A stretch of 40,605 bases of DNA from a virus: positions 1 through 40,605 of the IMG/VR virus record IMGVR_UViG_3300021961_000222; one strand, given 5' to 3'. Position 1 is the first letter of the stretch; each line of letters begins with the position of its first letter. This document shows positions 38,512 through 40,605 of this stretch, piece after piece. The notes beneath the pieces are model-generated. The model was not told where the DNA came from. It ran no database searches and saw only the letters and a program-made list of their open reading frames with translations. The position numbers and the translations under genes are program-made.

Positions 38512-38696
38512 CTTTCTTCAATAATTGTAGCTTCTTCTACTAATCTAACAAACCATAGTTTTCCATCCTTTCTAAAAACATCAGTACATTGATATTTAAA
38601 TTTCATTCTATCAATATCCATAGTTTTAGTTTCAGGCTCAGTATGAATTACTTCATACAACATATCATTGTTAGTCTTAATTAGATGAAATTTCAT
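38499..38696 (-). CDS. Hypothetical protein, 65 aa
   Basis: A soluble small protein: MKFHLIKTNNDMLYEVIHTEPE, a beta-rich middle (KYQCTDVFRKDGKLWFVRLV) and acidic end. Looks like a small beta-barrel or SH3-like fold (speculative). It starts 12 nt after an inverted-repeat arm that follows the hsp20 gene. Unknown function. Confidence 0.55.
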   Translation of the reverse strand: MKFHLIKTNNDMLYEVIHTEPETKTMDIDRMKFKYQCTDVFRKDGKLWFVRLVEEATIIEESLEN

Positions 38697-38707
38697 AACT
38701 TAAAAAA

Positions 38708-38720
38708 ACCTCAGGGCAAA
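38708..38720. repeat. Left arm of 13-bp inverted repeat flanking hsp20
   Basis: Plus-strand ACCTCAGGGCAAA is the exact reverse complement of TTTGCCCTGAGGT at 39177-39189. It is followed on the minus strand by a run of T. It lies 6 nt past the end of the hsp20 coding region and is unusually GC-rich for this window. Confidence 0.7.
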
Positions 38721-38725
38721 GATTT

Positions 38726-39151
38726 TTATTTAATTTTTAATGTTTTTAATTGTGATTCTTTAGCGAATGGAACATAAACTTTTAGCAATCCATTTTCCAT
38801 CTCAGCTTCTGCTTGAGATAGATCATACCTAGAAGCTACTTTGTAGCCTAAACTAAATGATCGACGAGCAATACCTTTATGTATATACTCACAATCATTT
38901 ACTTCACAGCACTTATTGTCCTGTTCTTTAGCATAACTAACTTTTAAAATGTCTCCTTCAATAGAAAGATTAACTTGTTCTTTAGTTAGACCAGTACAAG
39001 CAATCTCAAAATAGAGACCTTCTTTATTTTCGTAAATGTCTACAGGGTGAGAAATTTTGGCTTCAATAGCCGGAGTGAATGGTGAACTTGATTCAAAAAA
39101 GTTCTTGACTAGAATGTCAAACGGTGTGTTTAATAATAATTTGTGTGTCAT
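38726..39151 (-). CDS. Small heat-shock protein (Hsp20/alpha-crystallin family)
   Basis: 141 residues. The alpha-crystallin domain is visible from PVDIYENKEGLYFEIACTGLTKEQVNLSIEGDILKV to RRSFSLGYKVASRYDLSQAEAEMENGLLKVYVP. It binds unfolding proteins without ATP. A Cys pair (NKCCEVNDC) interrupts the loop between strands. It has a recognisable Shine-Dalgarno (TTAGGAG). T4-like cyanophages and other large phages commonly encode Hsp20. It stands between perfect inverted repeats and near groES/groEL, suggesting a phage proteostasis set. Confidence 0.92.
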   Translation of the reverse strand: MTHKLLLNTPFDILVKNFFESSSPFTPAIEAKISHPVDIYENKEGLYFEIACTGLTKEQVNLSIEGDILKVSYAKEQDNKCCEVNDCEYIHKGIARRSFSLGYKVASRYDLSQAEAEMENGLLKVYVPFAKESQLKTLKIK

Positions 39152-39176
39152 AATTTTAATCTCCTAAGATAATTAA

Positions 39177-39189
39177 TTTGCCCTGAGGT
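39177..39189. repeat. Right arm of 13-bp inverted repeat flanking hsp20
   Basis: Plus-strand TTTGCCCTGAGGT, reverse complement of 38708-38720. It lies 25 nt upstream of the hsp20 ATG. It may be an operator or pair with the distal copy in the RNA. Immediately upstream is an AT-rich TATATTTATAATAG sequence on the minus strand. Confidence 0.7.
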
Positions 39190-39205
39190 CTATTATAAAT
39201 ATATA

Positions 39206-39934
39206 TTAATCTGAAAGTCTTAACAAATAGTAAAGTGAAGTTGTATTAGAATCTTTAAATTCTATTTTCATTAATCCTTGTTCACTAATACTAATTTTTC
39301 CTTCTGTAGCATCTTTATTAGCAGTTAATATTTCTTTAAATACAGGTGCTGAGAATGGTAAGCTTTTAGAACCTAAGAAAAATGATGATTCATGTTGAAA
39401 TTTAATTTTATTAGCATAACTAATACTTTCACCAACAACAAATTCAGCTAATTGTATTTCATCAAATTTAGATTCAACTGTAAATCTAGTTGGTTTATCT
39501 AAAGCTGAATATGCTTTGTTAAATTTTTGAATAAATTCCTCATCAACAATAATATCCATATCATATTCTTCAGGTTCATTAATGTTTGGAGTAACAGGTA
39601 TTAATTCTTTAGTTGCTAAATGATAAGTTAAATCAAAATCTTTATCTGAAATATTTATTTTAATGGGTATATCTTGTTCTTCTATAACTTCCATTTCAAC
39701 ATGATTATGCATTACTTTAAGTAAATTATCTAATTGTGATGTACTGTAAAATGCTAATTCATATTCACCTAAATTAACAGTAGCGTTCTCTAATTTAACC
39801 TCACCAGCACAATCTTTTGTCTGATTAATAAATTTAATAGTTATTTCACCAGGTTTAGTATCCCAAATAACTGATTCTACCATACCTTTTAAGTGGTAGC
39901 TTTGAATTAATTTATCTAAAATTCTTTTATCCAT
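39206..39934 (-). CDS. gp45: DNA polymerase sliding clamp (T4 gp45-like)
   Basis: 242 residues, close to T4 gp45 (228). The two-domain beta-rich pattern is visible: VNLGEYELAFYSTSQLDNLLKVM (domain 1 crossover) and GKISISEQGLMKIEFKDSNTTSLYYLLRLSD at the end (domain 2). FFLGSKSLPFSAPVFKEILTANKDATEG matches the gp45 segment before the last strands. As a ring it tethers polymerase to DNA and, in T4, also activates late transcription. Adjacent to the polymerase gene, as expected. Confidence 0.85.
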   Translation of the reverse strand: MDKRILDKLIQSYHLKGMVESVIWDTKPGEITIKFINQTKDCAGEVKLENATVNLGEYELAFYSTSQLDNLLKVMHNHVEMEVIEEQDIPIKINISDKDFDLTYHLATKELIPVTPNINEPEEYDMDIIVDEEFIQKFNKAYSALDKPTRFTVESKFDEIQLAEFVVGESISYANKIKFQHESSFFLGSKSLPFSAPVFKEILTANKDATEGKISISEQGLMKIEFKDSNTTSLYYLLRLSD

Positions 39935-39940
39935 TTAATT

Positions 39941-39971
39941 TAATATAATTAAAATTTTTAGTTTAGCCAAA
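39941..39971 (-). promoter_or_regulatory. TTTGG-N16-AATTATATTA promoter for the sliding clamp
   Basis: TTTGG (39971-39967), 16 nt, AATTATATTA (39950-39941) on the minus strand; ATG at 39934, 6 nt away. The TTTGG lies within the last codons of the polymerase gene. The short distance implies a leaderless or near-leaderless clamp mRNA if the TSS is at the usual place. Confidence 0.7.
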
Positions 39972-40605
39972 TGAAAAGAATTTATCTACATATTCATTTA
40001 AAGCTGGAAAATCCCATTTTAAATCATCATATATTCCTTGTAATTTATTTAATAATACATTTTCAAATCCTTGATCTGTATCAGCAAATTTAGTTAATAT
40101 ATTAACAATAAATTCAGGATCATTACCTGTAAATCCTAATACTGGGATCATATATGGATTATTTTTTAAAGGAATAAAATACATTTTGTCACCAGCAACC
40201 AAACATGGATATTTTGTATCTAGTTTATTAAAACGAAGTAAATCATTATGATATATAGCTGCTTTAGTATTAATAGGACATTTTTTAACTAATTTAGAAA
40301 ATATAGTACCAGCTGTTGGAGGCGATTCAATATAATTTTTAATTTGTTTTACTCCAGTAGGTTTAGATACTTCTTTATAAGATAATGTTTTTAAATGTTT
40401 TCTAAAATTAATAATTTTTTTATCAATTTCTTTTTTAGGTTTACCATACATTATATCCATTAATAATTCTTCACCAAACTTAGCATAAATTGGAGTCATG
40501 TTTGATTTCATAACATCCATACCTTTAATATCTAATTCTTCTGTTGGAACACCTTCTTTATTTACAATAAATTGAGCATATCTTCTTTTACCAGCAAAAT
40601 AACCT
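39963..40605 (-). CDS. gp43: Family B DNA polymerase, C-terminal part (T4 gp43-like; cut by window edge)
   Basis: The frame runs off the right edge; about 213 codons are visible and the apparent Met at 40520 is internal. The first visible part GYFAGKRRYAQF is the K-K/R-RY motif of family B polymerases. ELDIKGMDVMKSNMTP matches T4 gp43 'kIMGxExxxSSTP'. MYFIPLKNNPYMIPVLGF and GFENVLLNKLQGIYDDLKWDF match the thumb region. The last residues DKFFSFG parallel the T4 clamp-binding C-terminal peptide (SLFDFF). It replicates phage DNA with the clamp and loader found in this window. Confidence 0.9.
   Translation of the reverse strand, partial: GYFAGKRRYAQFIVNKEGVPTEELDIKGMDVMKSNMTPIYAKFGEELLMDIMYGKPKKEIDKKIINFRKHLKTLSYKEVSKPTGVKQIKNYIESPPTAGTIFSKLVKKCPINTKAAIYHNDLLRFNKLDTKYPCLVAGDKMYFIPLKNNPYMIPVLGFTGNDPEFIVNILTKFADTDQGFENVLLNKLQGIYDDLKWDFPALNEYVDKFFSFG

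Noticed and set aside
29818-39205. Second promoter-like motif ATATTTATAATA upstream of the genes at 29817 and 39151
   Set aside because: Only two or three copies were seen with no second box or fixed spacing, so it could be chance in AT-rich DNA.

Overview
The window looks like part of a large, AT-rich, T4-like tailed-phage genome whose host is probably a Bacteroidota (Flavobacteriia-like) bacterium. The phage assignment rests on a T4-type replisome: the C-terminal part of a family B DNA polymerase (gp43-like), a sliding clamp (gp45-like), and both clamp-loader subunits (gp44- and gp62-like). Thymidylate synthase, a tRNA cluster, an endolysin with holin candidates, and many small tightly packed unknown genes support it. 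The host assignment rests on a type IX secretion (T9SS) C-terminal sorting domain, a GEVED domain, signal peptides ending in A/S/G-Q, and the scarcity of Shine-Dalgarno sequences. Every gene I accept lies on the minus strand, so transcription runs from high to low coordinates.

Layout, low to high coordinates. 1-9.5 kb: small phage genes, thymidylate synthase, a RadA-like ATPase, a SWIM zinc-finger protein, a lytic transglycosylase, a degenerate HNH protein and a tRNA-Leu with a strong terminator. 9.5-20.7 kb: a glycan-modification block of glycosyltransferases (GT2, GT4, GT11, GT17, DUF3431-like) and FkbM-type methyltransferases, mostly overlapping or nearly abutting. 20.7-24.3 kb: an RHH protein, a PD-(D/E)XK nuclease with likely Fe-S cysteines, and the clamp loader. 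24.3-26.5 kb: seven tRNAs, including an initiator-like tRNA-Met, with spacers that fold into unusual structures, one of them tRNA-like. 26.7-29.8 kb: membrane and lysis genes (holin-like, GH19 endolysin). 29.8-36.1 kb: an operon of exported proteins, including a T9SS cargo protein with dockerin/cohesin-like modules, a GEVED protein sharing the dockerin-like module, a CsgG-like lipoprotein, a barrel-like outer-membrane protein and an HEXXH protein. 36.3-39.2 kb: GroEL, GroES and an Hsp20 chaperone. 39.2-40.6 kb: sliding clamp and DNA polymerase.

Two signals stand out. First, a promoter-like motif, TTTGG (or CTTGG), exactly 16 nt, then WATTATATTA, occurs upstream of at least nine genes or operons, with a tenth weaker copy. 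I read it as a phage promoter class with a host-like -33 TTTG element and a distinct -10 box. Second, the phage appears to carry an operon of secreted and outer-membrane proteins, one using the host's T9SS sorting signal, which suggests remodelling of the infected cell's surface.

All functional calls come from reading motifs by eye. No database search was run.
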